A stretch of DNA of 64,000 bases from Schizophyllum amplum (lineage: Eukaryota; Basidiomycota; Agaricomycetes; Agaricales; Schizophyllaceae): NCBI GenBank assembly GCA_007026445.1, contig VDMD01000041.1, positions 124,001 to 188,000 on the forward strand, read 5' to 3'. Made by a program: the position numbers and the translations under genes. A model generated the notes under the pieces. The model did not search any database. It saw nothing but the letters and a program-made list of their open reading frames with translations, and was not told where the DNA came from. Of the stretch, positions 22,013 through 33,228 are shown one piece after another (position 1 is the first letter of the stretch; every line of letters starts with the position of its first letter).

Positions 22013-23949
22013 ATGGCAGAATCCTCAAGTGCGGCTACGGCATCGACAAGCACATCAGGCGCAACAGCACCGCCTGTATTGTCTCAGGCTGGTACCAAGA
22101 CAAAGCTTGGAGGCTATGACTTCTACCGGGAAGTGTTGGGCAGCCCAAAGTACGTTGTGGCGCCCATGGTGGATCAGAGCGAGCTGGTATGTCAGTCACT
22201 TCGTCCGCCTTGCCCACCCTCGTAGCCGTCCCTTCCCGTATCCCCCCGCCCTTACAAGCTGACGCGAACACGGAAGTAGGCATTCCGCATCCTCTGCCGC
22301 CGCTATGGCGCCGACCTCGCCTACACGCCTATGATCAACGCCCACGTGCGTAACTTATTCCGCCTCCTTCCCTATCCTCTTTCTAACATACCCCACAACC
22401 CAGGTCTTCCCCTACTACCCCATCAAGCAACAGGACAAGGCATTTGACGTCCGCGAGGGCGAGGAGGGCAATCCCGCTCTTGATCGACCGCTGGTGGTGC
22501 AATTCTGCACGAACAACCCCGAGGAGCTGCTCGCGAGCGCGCGCATCGTCGAGGCGCACTGCGATGCCGTGGACATCAACCTTGGGTGCCCGCAGGACAT
22601 TGCGAAGAAGGGGCACTATGGGTCGTATCTTCAGGATGAGTGGGACCTGGTGTATAAGCTTGGTGAGTGGTGCTGCTTTGCTGGGTGGTGGTGCCGCGTC
22701 GGGTGATAGCCCAGTCTCACTGAGCTTGAGATAATGACAATGTTTACATGAGATACTGACAATGTTTGCAGTGAACACGCTGCACGAGAACCTGTCGGTC
22801 CCAGTCACAGCCAAGTTCAGGATATTCACGGATCCGGAGCGCACGCTTGCGTACGCGAAGATGCTGGAGCGGGCGGGGGCACAGATTCTGACCGTCCACG
22901 GCCGAACGAGGGAACAGCGGGGTGTGAATACGGTGTGTGGTCTTTATCCTAGCCTTGCCAGAATATCCTAACACCCGCCCCAGGGGCTCGCCGACTGGAA
23001 GCAAATCGCCATGATTAAGAAGGCCGTCTCCGTCCCTGTTTTCGCCAACGGCAACATGCTGTATCAAGAGGATGTTGAGGCCTGCTTGCAAGCGACGGGT
23101 GCAGATGGGGTCATGAGCGCTGAGGGGCTGCTTTACAACCCGGCGCTCTTCGCGGGTCTCGGCCGGTCGTCTGTCGACCCTGCCCATAGCGCGCCCATCC
23201 ACCTTCACCTCCCCGCGACCCAACTCGCCCTTGAGTACCTCTCCATTTGCCGCTCCATCAACACGCACACTAGCCTCGGCGCCATTCGCGGCCACCTCTT
23301 CAAGATCCTGCGCCCCGCGCTCGTACGGCACACGGACCTGCGCGAGCGGCTTGGGCGCGCGAACGTCAAGGACAAGGGCAAGGGGTGGTGGAAGGTGCGC
23401 GGGCAGGAGGGCGGTTTGGGGGCGTATGAGGAGATCGTGGGCGAGTTGGAGGAGAGGTTGAAGGTGCGTGTTTGTGGGGGGAAGGTGTGGAGTAGACTAC
23501 TGACGGGTATTTTGCAGGCGGACATGGAGGTGCATCCGGATGCGTCTATCACAAGCGCCGATCCGGAGACCGGGCTGAAGGACGTGCCCTGGTGGCTGAC
23601 GCAGCCGTACGTGCGACCGCTGCCCGAGGTGCACCCGAAGTCAAGTGCGTGTTGGTCTCGTCTGCTGTAGTCTCTCGCGGCCGGCGTTCAGTGCTGTCTC
23701 GCCTGCTGGCCATTCTGTCTGTCGTGCGGCGGTCCAACACCGGACTCTATCGTCTCGACGTTTATCACTCCCGTGACTTTGCGTGCGAGCGCTAACGCCG
23801 CTCTGCTAGGTGCCACACTCAGGGACAGACTAATCGCCATGCAATCGAGACGACTCGCCGCCTCCGAAGAGCAGTCTGCCGAGATCCAGTTCGACCTCTC
23901 TGCACTGGAGGGGCTGGCGGACGGCAAGATGGTGGACGTTTCCGCGTAG
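22013..23949 (+). CDS. DUS1: tRNA-dihydrouridine synthase (Dus1 type)
   Basis: Seven exons: 22013-22186, 22280-22345, 22404-22662, 22772-22932, 22984-23463, 23518-23644, 23810-23949; 468 residues. Dus1 reduces uridine to dihydrouridine at positions 16/17 of the tRNA D-loop, using FMN and NADPH. The FMN barrel starts with [14 protein letters not shown], and the active-site cysteine sits in [33 protein letters not shown] and PVFANGNM line the FMN and tRNA site; the conserved helical tRNA-binding domain begins around the [12 protein letters not shown] segment. The exon joins restore each motif exactly. The start is the first ATG in phase; the upstream in-frame sequence lacks an ATG. The short first 40 residues are Ser/Thr-rich. 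Confidence 0.95.
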
Positions 23950-24386
23950 AGTATATTATCATTGATCAGGGGATATGATTCTACATACAGTAACATAGAT
24001 GTGCGGTAGACGGCGCCAGCAGGACTGACAGGGAGTACAGCAGGTGTTGCTTTAGTAATAGTTCACTCACGGTACTGCACCACAACAGTAGTGTTGTCTT
24101 GGCGCGGGTCAGGTCCACGTATCACTCAATGGAGGCTACGAGTAGTAGGAATTTGTTGAAGTGTCCGGGACATGTAGTCGGGACCAAGCCGGGACATGAG
24201 CAAAGGTCAAGCTCCGGGCCGGACGATGCCGAGATCCGCACAAACACCGCCATGGTGGCGATGCACAACAAAGCTCGATCTCAGGAACCAAACAACGCGC
24301 GTGCTCTTGCTTTCATCCTTCATCCTCATCGTGCTCGTCGACGCCTCCCAACAGACTCCCTGTCCTCACGTCCTAGTCACCTCACA
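23950..24386. other. Intergenic region upstream of the gene at 24387
   Basis: The stretch holds the 3' flank of DUS1 and the presumed promoter of the next gene. An in-frame upstream extension of that gene lacks support, although it contains an earlier ATG. Confidence 0.4.
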
Positions 24387-25346
24387 ATGGGCCGCGCTCT
24401 CTACTCCTCTCGCTCCACCAAGGCTGCACGCCAACCTCAGGCCGAGACGCGCCAGCAGCAGGCCGCCACAGACGACGCACAAGCGCAGGGCCCCGGCACC
24501 GATGCGTCACTTGCGGTCCCCGAACCCGCAGTGGCCGTGTACGAGAAATGGAGCCCCATGAACCCCTTCGACCCAGACTCGGACGACTTCTTCCTTGACG
24601 CAGAGTACGAGGCTTTCGTCGACGAAGAGCACGCGCAGCCGCCTTCCGCCGTCCGCGTCGAGATCCTCCCCCAGCGCAACGCCTCGCCCATTAGCAGTGG
24701 CAGCTCCTCCGCCGCGAGCGAGGATGGCGACCGTGAGGATGGCGCGCACAGCAGTCCAATGGCCATTGGCGTCGACCCCGCGACGTTGCTCGCGGGCGTG
24801 TACGCCCCGGGCGACTGGGAGCGGCGATTCCTGCTTGCCGGCGCGGGTGGCGCGCCGCCTCAGCCCTGGTTGCAGATCGACCAACACGCGCGTCCGGGCG
24901 CGCTTCGCAGACAACCGCTCCGCACCCGCTCGTCGTCACTCTCATTCCTTCCCTCGTCCGCTCCTTCCCCGCGTCCTGTCGCGCTGCCGCCCGTTTTCGT
25001 GCCATCTATTGCACCCGATGTTTACCCACGTCCGTCGGCTCCCCCGCCGCGCGACTTGACGCCGCTGTTCACGCCTCCCCCGCCCGGCGTCGTGAGACCG
25101 CCAGTCCCCACCACCTCACCGAGCGAGTCAGCACCATCCGCGTCGGCTACACCTAGGCTGTACACCTGGGGCTACGCCCGCGAAGCACCTGCCAGCCCGG
25201 CTCCGCCGCCGGTGGTGCGGCGCGCGCCTGTGGAGAGCGCCGCTCCCGCGCCCGTGTCCGCCTCGCCGCCGAGCAACCCTCTCACGAACCCCAACGCTCG
25301 CATGTCGCACAGCCGCATCTCGCCCCGCGCGCTGGCGGCGATGTAA
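24387..25346 (+). CDS. Pro/Ser/Ala-rich protein of unknown function
   Basis: A single 319-codon exon from MGRALYSSRSTK. It is low in complexity throughout. One acidic island (SPMNPFDPDSDDFFLDAEYE) occurs near residue 55, and one structured-looking stretch (LLAGVYAPGDWERRFLLAG) near residue 140. The second half is dominated by Pro-Ser-Ala runs with a poly-Pro segment near the middle. No signal peptide, membrane helix or known domain is seen. Third positions are strongly C/G, as expected of a highly biased coding frame. An earlier in-frame ATG exists, but the chosen one has an A two bases before it in a good context and fits the start of coding bias. No function can be offered. Confidence 0.6.
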   Translation: MGRALYSSRSTKAARQPQAETRQQQAATDDAQAQGPGTDASLAVPEPAVAVYEKWSPMNPFDPDSDDFFLDAEYEAFVDEEHAQPPSAVRVEILPQRNASPISSGSSSAASEDGDREDGAHSSPMAIGVDPATLLAGVYAPGDWERRFLLAGAGGAPPQPWLQIDQHARPGALRRQPLRTRSSSLSFLPSSAPSPRPVALPPVFVPSIAPDVYPRPSAPPPRDLTPLFTPPPPGVVRPPVPTTSPSESAPSASATPRLYTWGYAREAPASPAPPPVVRRAPVESAAPAPVSASPPSNPLTNPNARMSHSRISPRALAAM

Positions 25347-26020
25347 TCGTACGCTGCCCCACAGTACCGATGTCCCCACGGCACCGATGTACTTCACACA
25401 CCTACCCCGTGGGACGCCCAAAAGGCCAGCCACCCCTAGGCCACTGTAATGTCCTACGACTCCGGCTACCACATCTCTTAGACCGTCTATATTGTCCGAT
25501 ATCTATGCAACCGACCTCCTCGCTCGTTTGGTATATCCTGCTCCTTTGGTATATGTCCTGCTCTCGCGCCTTTACATCAGCTCGCTTTTTTATCGGTATT
25601 TGGATGGTTCTGGGCTCAGGTGGAGGACTCCATCAAGCGTGTCTGGGGCGTTCAGTTTTACCTTGATGTTTGGTTATCGACGGCCTTTATGGCGCTTGTT
25701 TGCCCTACTCTTGGTTATGCTGCTGTACAAACCAGGCACCTCCTCGCCGTGTACTCGTATCTAAAAGTATTTGCTCGCTCATCTATATCTACATACCTGC
25801 ATGATACCAGAATACCCCGCCCTCCTACACAACCCAAAAATTCGACGTCAGTGACTTTGTCGTGGATAATCTGCAGTTGGTGCAACACTACCTTCAAGTT
25901 ACGACTCGAGATGAGTTCGGTTGAGTCAAGGTCAAGATCGGAGCTGTACGAGGGTGAAGGCAATGTTCCGCGAAGTATATTGAAGCCATTGGATTTGTAT
26001 GGCACTACGAGTGACTACAC
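25347..26020. other. Spacer between convergent genes
   Basis: About 670 bp of lower-GC DNA between the 3' ends of two convergent genes. Short hydrophobic frames near 25500-25780 have no supporting features. I see nothing else here. Confidence 0.5.
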
Positions 26021-27180
26021 TCAGAACAAGAACCCGCACTCAGTGGATTCGGCGCGGTCACCGCCTACAATTCGTTCCGTCTGCGCCTCGCAGGATACGA
26101 GGCTCATCAGGTCGTTTCGTACTGCCCGCGCTTCTGTTGACTCGACGTCTAGGGATGATCAATCAGTCTTGAGATCCGGCGACTTCGCTAAAGAGCGCAC
26201 GTCACTCACCTGAAGACGGTTCGTGAGGCAAGCCGCCATGCGCCTCCTTCCACATCGCCATGGCCGCCTCAACAACCTCACCTCGACGAAGACGCCAGCC
26301 CCAGATGGACTCCTTGTACACATCAACGAGGCGTATTTTCTCGAGCTTGATCGCTTGTTCGACGGTCTCTTCGCCAGTTTGCGCCACATATCGCAGGGCG
26401 AACCGAGCGACCTCTTGAGGTCCCAAGAACACAGCCTGGCCGATACGCATGCGCCGTAGCGTAGGGACGTATGGAAGGGTAAACGGCGCTTCCGGAAGAG
26501 AGGCACCTCGCGGACTGGGGAATGCCACGTTGGCGAGCGTGAGCCCTTCGAGCCGTGTGTAGGTCTCCAACGCGCGGAAGAGCTGCACGGTCGCGCCCGA
26601 CACGATCTACACAATGTCAATGACGACAGATAGATGGAATATAGACACTGAGCTTACTGCGGTTGAGAAGTGATGCGGTGGGTCCGGCCCTGTCCAGACG
26701 AAGGTGCATGGGCTACATCATCGGCTTAGATGATCGGGCATATCGGGTGATTTGCACGTACTCGACCAGAGTGAGGGCATCGAAGACGTTCTTGTGCTTG
26801 TCAAATGTATGCGAGTGTAAACGAAGTCGGATCGAGTCGAGGAGGAGACGTCCATCGGCACCACGTTGTGCGTGCCGCATAGCTGTACATCGCAGAAAGC
26901 AGCAACGGAGGAGTTGAAAGACTTGACGGCTGGCGCCTCCAGCAAGGTCTAAAATGATACTTTGCGGCGCGCAAGAGAGCTCAATATTTCCTGGGACATG
27001 TGCAAAGCGAGCCAGCTGCGTTACAGATGTGAAGCGAAGGCGGGAGTGTATAATGTGGCGGGCAGGAGCAGAGATTGTGCTGTGAATCCGTAACAGCGCC
27101 GCAGTGTTATTGTTCCCCAGGATAGAGTATTCGATGATGTCGATGAGAAGCTCTGGCGGTAGGTCGGTCAAGGTTATCAT
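26021..27180 (-). CDS. Basidiomycete-specific protein of unknown function (F-box-like start)
   Basis: Minus-strand exons 27180-26762, 26712-26658, 26606-26210 and 26148-26021; 332 residues. The N-terminus (LTDLPPELLIDIIEYSIL) looks like the first helix of an F-box-like fold, followed by PARHIIHSRLRF. The joins produce a continuous protein with motifs I associate with a family repeated in agaricomycete genomes: a VWTGPDPPHHFSTA segment, a leucine-rich stretch (LETYTRLEGLTLANV), ESIWGWRLRRGEV, and a C-terminal block ending with CEAQTERIVGGDRAE. The last exon was added because its sequence continues the family pattern and the donor GTGAGT and acceptor are in phase. Function is not known. It is divergent from the F-box gene at 27461. 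Confidence 0.75.
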
Positions 27181-27460
27181 GGCGGTAAAGACGAAGAGAT
27201 GTGGAGCACATGCGGCTCCGCAAAGCCAACCGTCACAACAAGCGCGTGATTAAGGCCACGTGTTGCTCGGGCCGAAGTTCCGTTACAATTATTGTGCGTT
27301 TTAATAAATTCAAGTTTTAGTTTTGACTTGGATTCCCGCTCCTTGTCCTCTTTCAGCGGCGTCGACCAGCTCTAGGGCCAGTTCTCTGATTCGATGTCCA
27401 GGTACACATGCTGTAATGCAGCAACGCTCTTGGCCTACTAACCATGCTGCAGACATCAAG

Positions 27461-29233
27461 ATGTCACAACATACACGAACAAACGCGCAGGAGACCTTCC
27501 CGCTTTGTTCTTCTTGCGACCTATCCGTCAACAGGTCCACCGCTTACACGCCGTCGGAAGCCCTCCTCGAAATACTACGCTCTAAGCACGTCCATACTGA
27601 GGCTCACGATATACAGCGCGCGTCCGAACTGGCCGCGAGTGCGGAAAACGAGGCGAAAACACTCCAGATAGAGGCCGACCGCCTCAGGGCGACTCTGACA
27701 ACGATCGAGCGGCAAGTGTACAACGTCAGTGCATATGCAGCTCAGCAGCGCGCCTTAATTGCACCCATCCGCCGCTTGCCGACCGAACTCCTCGCTGAAG
27801 TACTGCTGTACATTGCCGCAGAGGCGACCTTCGACATCCTTCAGCCGTACTACCCCGCCCTCATCGTTAGTCAAGTCTGCCAGCGCTGGCGCGATATCAT
27901 GCAAAGCTCCGGACGCTTCTGGACGCCAGAAATTCTCCTGGTGGCCGACGTCACTCTCCCGGTGGACATGGTTGACGATGGGATCACCCCGCGCCGCTAT
28001 CTAGAAGGCGTTGCGCGCCTGCGGTCCGCCTTGCAGCACTACTTGCGGCTTGCAAGAGATGCGCCAGTGGACGTGCGCTTGGTCGAGCGCGCCCAGCCGC
28101 CCACGGTGCGCTCGCTCCAGATGGGCAAGGCACTCTGCGCGTGCATCATCCCACAAATTTCCCGCTGGCGCTCGTGCCATCTTCCCATGTATCTCGCCGC
28201 CGACCTCGAAGAATATACGCGCGGAATGGCGCTGCCATACCTCGAGAGCCTCGTCATCGCTGAGTCGTCCGACACCCCCAACGACTCGTCGGTAGACGCA
28301 TTCGAGGTGGCACCGAGCCTGCGGCGGCTGACAGCGCCGGGGATAAGCCTGACGGTCTCATGGGCCCAACTGACGTATATTCATATCACCGACTGGGTAT
28401 CGGTCGACCTCTTTGTCCACGTTATCCTCAAAAGTTGTTCATCCCTCCGCTACCTTCGCACGTCGATAGCCGAGCTCCCGCCCATGTGGGTTGCACCTAC
28501 ACCAGGCTCTTCCGCCATTCTCCCCGCTCTCGATGAACTTGTCGTCACCGTCGAGGAGTCTAACGTGCTTGGGACCCTTTTCCGTTACATCACAGCACCC
28601 GCGCTTACCCGTCTGACCATCGAAGGCAGCTCACCGGAAGACGAACTCACTGCGATCGCCTTTCTACCTGAAGAAAATCCGGAGATCACCAGCTTCGTTG
28701 ACTTCGTCGCACGATCCCAGTGCCGAATCACAGAACTCAGACTACGATACCTCACACTGTCGTCACCCCTGCTGCTGGAAGCTCTCGCGGCGCTGCCGCA
28801 CCTAGATTATCTTGGGATCTACGAGACGGGGAATGTGTTCTCGCCAGACCATCCGGAGCTAGAGACGCAGCAGATAGGAGGCTTTCGTCCAATGCCATCG
28901 AATATCACCAGCGGTCTCTTCGTCGCGATGACACCCGACCCTACGAACGCGCAGGACGTGCTGCTGCCGCATCTTTCAAAGATGTACATCGAAAGTGGCA
29001 TCTACTACCACGTACAGGAGGACCCGCCACTGCGTAAAACCATCAAGACGCTTTGTGACGCTAGGGAGGGTCTCACTCTGGTCCTACAGCCAATCTTCAT
29101 GCCGTGGTTGAACATCGAGGGGCCCTTCGCACTGAAGTTCGACGAGCACGCACATCTTATGGATGAGTTTGGGACGGAATCAATGTGCGGCTTGGAGGAA
29201 GAAACTGGAGAAGTTATGGGTATAGCTGACTGA
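27461..29233 (+). CDS. F-box protein (agaricomycete single-exon family)
   Basis: A single 590-codon exon. A coiled coil at about residues 45-85 (ASAENEAKTLQIEADRLRAT) precedes the F-box at about 97-145: IRRLPTELLAEVLLYIAAEA, then VSQVCQRWRDIMQSSGRFW. The remainder has irregular leucine-rich repeats (ALTRLTIEG, ITELRLRYL) typical of substrate-receptor regions. F-box proteins dock to SKP1 in SCF ubiquitin ligases; the target is unknown. Relatives in this window lie at 40351, 44292 (pseudogene), 54541 (pseudogene) and 61034 (pseudogene); the shared core is QQRALI(S/A)P(A/I)RRLPTE. The ATG at 27461 starts MSQHTRTN; an upstream in-frame stretch begins with non-ATG codons. No introns, unlike the housekeeping genes. 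Confidence 0.85.
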   Translation: MSQHTRTNAQETFPLCSSCDLSVNRSTAYTPSEALLEILRSKHVHTEAHDIQRASELAASAENEAKTLQIEADRLRATLTTIERQVYNVSAYAAQQRALIAPIRRLPTELLAEVLLYIAAEATFDILQPYYPALIVSQVCQRWRDIMQSSGRFWTPEILLVADVTLPVDMVDDGITPRRYLEGVARLRSALQHYLRLARDAPVDVRLVERAQPPTVRSLQMGKALCACIIPQISRWRSCHLPMYLAADLEEYTRGMALPYLESLVIAESSDTPNDSSVDAFEVAPSLRRLTAPGISLTVSWAQLTYIHITDWVSVDLFVHVILKSCSSLRYLRTSIAELPPMWVAPTPGSSAILPALDELVVTVEESNVLGTLFRYITAPALTRLTIEGSSPEDELTAIAFLPEENPEITSFVDFVARSQCRITELRLRYLTLSSPLLLEALAALPHLDYLGIYETGNVFSPDHPELETQQIGGFRPMPSNITSGLFVAMTPDPTNAQDVLLPHLSKMYIESGIYYHVQEDPPLRKTIKTLCDAREGLTLVLQPIFMPWLNIEGPFALKFDEHAHLMDEFGTESMCGLEEETGEVMGIAD

Positions 29234-29837
29234 CATTGTTGCACCACAGCTGTATATTAGCACAGTATGACCATGTAGCTATGTTTCGAGATACCTCACG
29301 GCTTGGCCTGTTATACGACCCCTGTACGAGTAAGGCGATACTGCTGACCGTAGGATCCAGCACCGGCTCCAAGGTAGCCTGCCCCATGAGACCGAAGGGC
29401 CCCCGGCCGGGCCACAGAAAGACTATTCAGTGAAGTGCTGTTCGCGAATTACCAAACTGGGCGTAACAAGGCTTACTGTATTCGGCAAGTCCGGTTTGAC
29501 GCGAGTCGCGACGCGACCCTCGCAGTCATTTCGTTCCCCACCAGAAGGTCGCACTTTCGCGCCTTTGTTTCTCTAGGCATCGACACATCGATGCTCATCT
29601 AAGGCATGACAACGTTGATTTTACACAAAAAGAGAACGAATAACTATATATGACGCGTAATATAGGGTTTCGAGAGTTATCGCGGGGGATACATACATGC
29701 CTGTGATACAGTATAGAGCTATCCAAAAGAGCCAAAGCAAAGCGCAAGAACGAACGGACACGGAAGACTATTACCACCTTTAGGGAACGGGGTTGACGAT
29801 ACGGAGCGAATGATTATACCAGCGAAGGGGGAGACGA
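29234..29837. other. Spacer between convergent genes
   Basis: About 600 bp without a gene I can support. The 3' ends of the F-box gene and the zinc-module gene face each other here. No repeat was noticed. Confidence 0.5.
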
Positions 29838-30707
29838 CTACAAGTCGGACCCGTACTCGCACTCTGGCGGGTCAGAGTCGTCCTGACGCGTCCGGATGTC
29901 GCTGATCGCAAAGTGCGGCTTCTTGGGCCTGTCCCACGCATACATGCGGGTGCAGTCGGTGGGGGAGGCGTAGAGGGGCGTGGTGCGTTGGTAGGTGTCT
30001 CGGTGAGGGCGGAGCGTGAACTCTTCGACGAACGGCTCAGGGACGCGGTCCTCGGGGGGCGCGAGGGAGCTCGATCGGTCGTACTCCTCCTCTTTGACAC
30101 ACTCATCGTCCGTCTCCTCCTCGAAGTCGTCGTCGACCGTGAGCGGCGGGGTGGAAGAAGTCATGCTTGCGGGTGGCTGAGGCGTGCCGGTCGATGTGGG
30201 GGACGTCTTAGTGATGACATATCAGCATATATGCGCTTCGCATGGAGGGATCATCCACGCACCTGTGGCTTCGGCTGTTTGGCCTTGGCGGCCTGCTCGC
30301 GCGCTTTGGCGAGCGCCGCGGGACCCCTGCCCTTGCACCGGTTCTTGTGAACGGTCCAGTGGTAGAGGTCCCACATGCTCTTCTCGGATAGCTTGATGCG
30401 GTTGCTGCATTGTCGGCATTGCACGTTGTACGGGTCAATGACCTCCGCCATCTCATCATTACGCAGGTCGGTCTCGCGCCGCAGCCGGGCGACCGCTACA
30501 GAGTCGGACCCGTTTGTGTTGCTGTGTGGACAGGAGGACAATGAGCTCGGGCATGACTGATCGCAAGACAAAGACTTACTAGGGCTGCGCAGAGGACGAG
30601 GCCTGCTTGGTGGCGCGGGTGGAAGCGCTGGGGAGGGCGGGTGTCAGGACATAGGCGCTGGATACGGCGGCTTGGGCCACGCACCGTGACGATCTGGCTT
30701 TGGGCAT
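29838..30707 (-). CDS. Zinc-module protein, one C-x2-C-x16-W-x2-H-x3-C repeat
   Basis: Minus-strand exons 30707-30685, 30627-30580, 30521-30263 and 30206-29838; 232 residues. The centre holds one 28-residue module at about residues 59-86: CRQC, a 16-residue spacer with KLSEKS, then WTVHKNRC. The four Cys/His positions suggest a structural zinc site. The same spacing occurs three times in the gene at 48135, so the two genes are paralogues. Before the module lies a charged helix (RRETDLRNDEMAEV) that matches the pre-module helix of the other gene. The tail is acidic (DDDFEEETDDECVKEEE) and then aromatic. The 57-nt first intron is a multiple of three and could be retained, adding 19 residues. 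Start and first exon are the least certain parts; further upstream exons are possible. Function unknown; DNA binding is a guess. Confidence 0.6.
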
Positions 30708-31512
30708 CTCGCTCTGACGGTTCTTGGATTATGCTGTGATAGATTGCTGGGGAGGGGACGCTGGCTTGCTGCTGAGGGCGGGGGACACGTCTGGGATGTC
30801 GTCAGCACTGCGACGCTCGTCGTCGGCAGTGGGGCGGGCACCGCGGGGAACGCGGGGCTCACCTGTCTCCTGCTGCCCGCGGGATACTTGCTGGTGTTGG
30901 GGGACGCTGCTGGCGGCGACGGCGGCTTGAGGAACGACGGCGGCGGTCGGGAGCGGCAGGAATGGCTGGAGCGGAAGCGGTCAGCGTCAGGACTCGCGCC
31001 GCGCGCGGGCCTTTATGAGGGTCTCGGCAACCGCCGGCCTTCCTTTGGGCATTCCAAAAGCGTCTTCGCCACATTTTCCGTTCTTTGTGGGCGCATGTTG
31101 TGCCGTCTCGGCTCCGCGCACGCGACGCGCTTGTCAGGGACGCGTTTGGCAACGAGAGCACGGCGCTGGACGAGCCTGGGGCCTCGAGTAGAGCCGTTCG
31201 GCGCGTCGAGCGCGTTCACGATATTAGATGTTCCCCGCATCATGTGCGCCCCGCGGCCTGAGGGGTGCAGACCCCGGACATAGTAATTTAATCTAATCGC
31301 TACAGGCCCTGTGGTACCGCCTACGCGTTCTCTGTCCTCCCTTCCACCACCACTTTTCGAGCGCGGGCAGTGTCGGGCAGATAGTCGCCCTGCGCTGCGC
31401 ACACCAAATTCTTGGCCACCGCCGCTGATGACAGAACAAACGTGTTAGACATGCGGTATACATCGGAGGCTGAAATGGAAGGAAGCCAACCCCATTCACT
31501 CCAAACGTACCC
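30708..31512. other. Upstream region of the zinc-module gene
   Basis: This ~800-bp GC-rich stretch lies between the zinc-module gene and the sirtuin gene, both leftward. Two long minus-strand frames (30644-30862 and 30859-31161) are Pro/Arg-rich and may include unrecognised 5' exons of the zinc-module gene; a GTGAGC donor near 30860 is suggestive. I could not build a model in phase. Confidence 0.4.
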
Positions 31513-33098
31513 TCATCCGGCAGCCCGCGGGACGCGGTCGTCGTCATCCTCAGTCGGAGGCTTCACGATGCCACTGCGCAGCATCCTCTTCACCTCGGGG
31601 TCCTCATCAGCTTTTGATCCTCTGCAAAACGAAGTCAGCTATGCACACGCTGAGGTCAATGGCAATCAGTCTACGCGGACGACCGTCTGCATGCAGGCTA
31701 CGCCACCGCGCGACGAAGGTGCGGGCAAGACATGACTTACAAGACTAGTCGTACTACGTCGCGGAGGATCGCCCCACTTGCAATCTCTATCTTCTCTACG
31801 CCAGGCAGACCATCCGCACGAGTAGGGCCGACGTTCAAGAGCAGCACGGGCTTCTTATGCTCCAGAGCATGCTTTACCAACCGGAAGGCAGAGTACGTGG
31901 CCAGCGTCGTGCCGATGAGCATCACTCGCGAAGCGTGCTCAACGTCATGTATGCTGTGGACCCATCGATGAGTATGTACAGTCGCCACGGCGCGCGATGA
32001 AGGCACCCACGATCTCTCTTTCCAGTATTCCGGAATGGATTCCCCAAAGAAGATGACTTCGGGCTTATGCTGGGCGATGCATCAACGATGGCGTTCAACA
32101 AGGGGAACGAAATTGTCTTACCACATTATTGTGTGCCTGCTCCTGCAAGCACACCGGACAGTCCGGCACCACGAAATCACTATACGACGCCCCGAGATGC
32201 TCAATCGCAACCTACAAATCGTCAGCTTCGGGTACGGCGCCGGCCTTGAATCGTGCACTCACATCACCATCGGGATTGGTCCTTGGCTGCTGCCCCGTCC
32301 GCACGATATCGTCCGCAAACTCCTTCCACCGCGGGTTTGCGGTAGACAACCAGTCCTGGAAAGTATCCCTGTCGATCAAATGCCCCCTCCGACAGCGCAC
32401 TTGCTAAATCCATCCTAATTAGCATGCATACGCATATATTCAGACGGGAAACGACGAACGTGAAGCGTGCCGTGCAGCTCCATCATGCGCTCTTGCATCT
32501 GCGCAGGCCCCCACACGCCCGCGAGCGCGCGGTGGTGCAGCCCGTCGACGTTCTGCGTCACGAGCCGGGTGACGATCGCGGAGTGCTGGAGCGCGGCGAG
32601 CGCGTAGTGGCTTGTGTTCGGCAGCGCATCGCGCACGGGCGGGTACCCGAGATACGAGCGCAACCAGTAGCGCTGTCTTTGCAGCAATCAGCGTACAAGC
32701 GCGAGCAGGAGGCGATGTGGCGAGCGCACCTGAATGCATGCCCCACCGGCGTCGGGTCCACCAGTTCGTGGTAAAATATGGGCTTGTAGTTCGGGTTCAT
32801 GTACTGGGGTTCATTGAGAGGGTGGGGAGCATGATACAGATAGGGGACGCACCCGACCATCGTGCCCGCGGTAGGCGCGAATACCGCTGTCGACGCTGAT
32901 ACCTGCGCCGGTTATGACGGTTGCATTCCCTGGCGCAAGAAAGGTTGCAACGCGCTCAGCGGCTTCGGCGGGCAATATCTTCTGTGCTGTAGAGGCGGCG
33001 GCGAGAATGGAGGCGGGTATAGTGGGAACGCTGACGCGGACATGGCAGGAGTAAGAAACTCGCATTGGTGAGCAGCACCTCGGAGCCCGGTCCGACAT
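31513..33098 (-). CDS. NAD-dependent protein deacylase, class II sirtuin (SIRT4-like)
   Basis: Eight exons on the minus strand: 33098-32853, 32803-32730, 32676-32456, 32399-32263, 32211-32122, 32069-32011, 31953-31741, 31621-31513; 382 residues. The NAD site reads VITGAGISVDSGIRAYRG, then TQNVDGLHH and the catalytic histidine in MELHGTLH. The C-terminal half has VIFFGESIP, LIGTTLATYSAFR and LLNVGPTRADG, which is typical of SIRT4-class enzymes; these act in mitochondria as lipoamidases, deacylases or ADP-ribosyltransferases. The N-terminus (MRVSYSCHVRVSV from a second ATG at 33062) looks like a mitochondrial presequence. Of the four zinc cysteines, the second pair is present (CPVC), but the first reads CRRG, so one ligand is missing or replaced by the following His. 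The last exon adds an acidic tail. Confidence 0.88.
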
Positions 33099-33228
33099 TT
33101 CATAGTCGAGCTTCGCGGTCACGGGACCAGTCAAACGCGGTCGCGGAAGTAATTTATGATCGGCGCAGTGCGATATCGACATATATGCAGGTGTATATAG
33201 GAGTCAAAACGTTGTACATTATCTTGTA

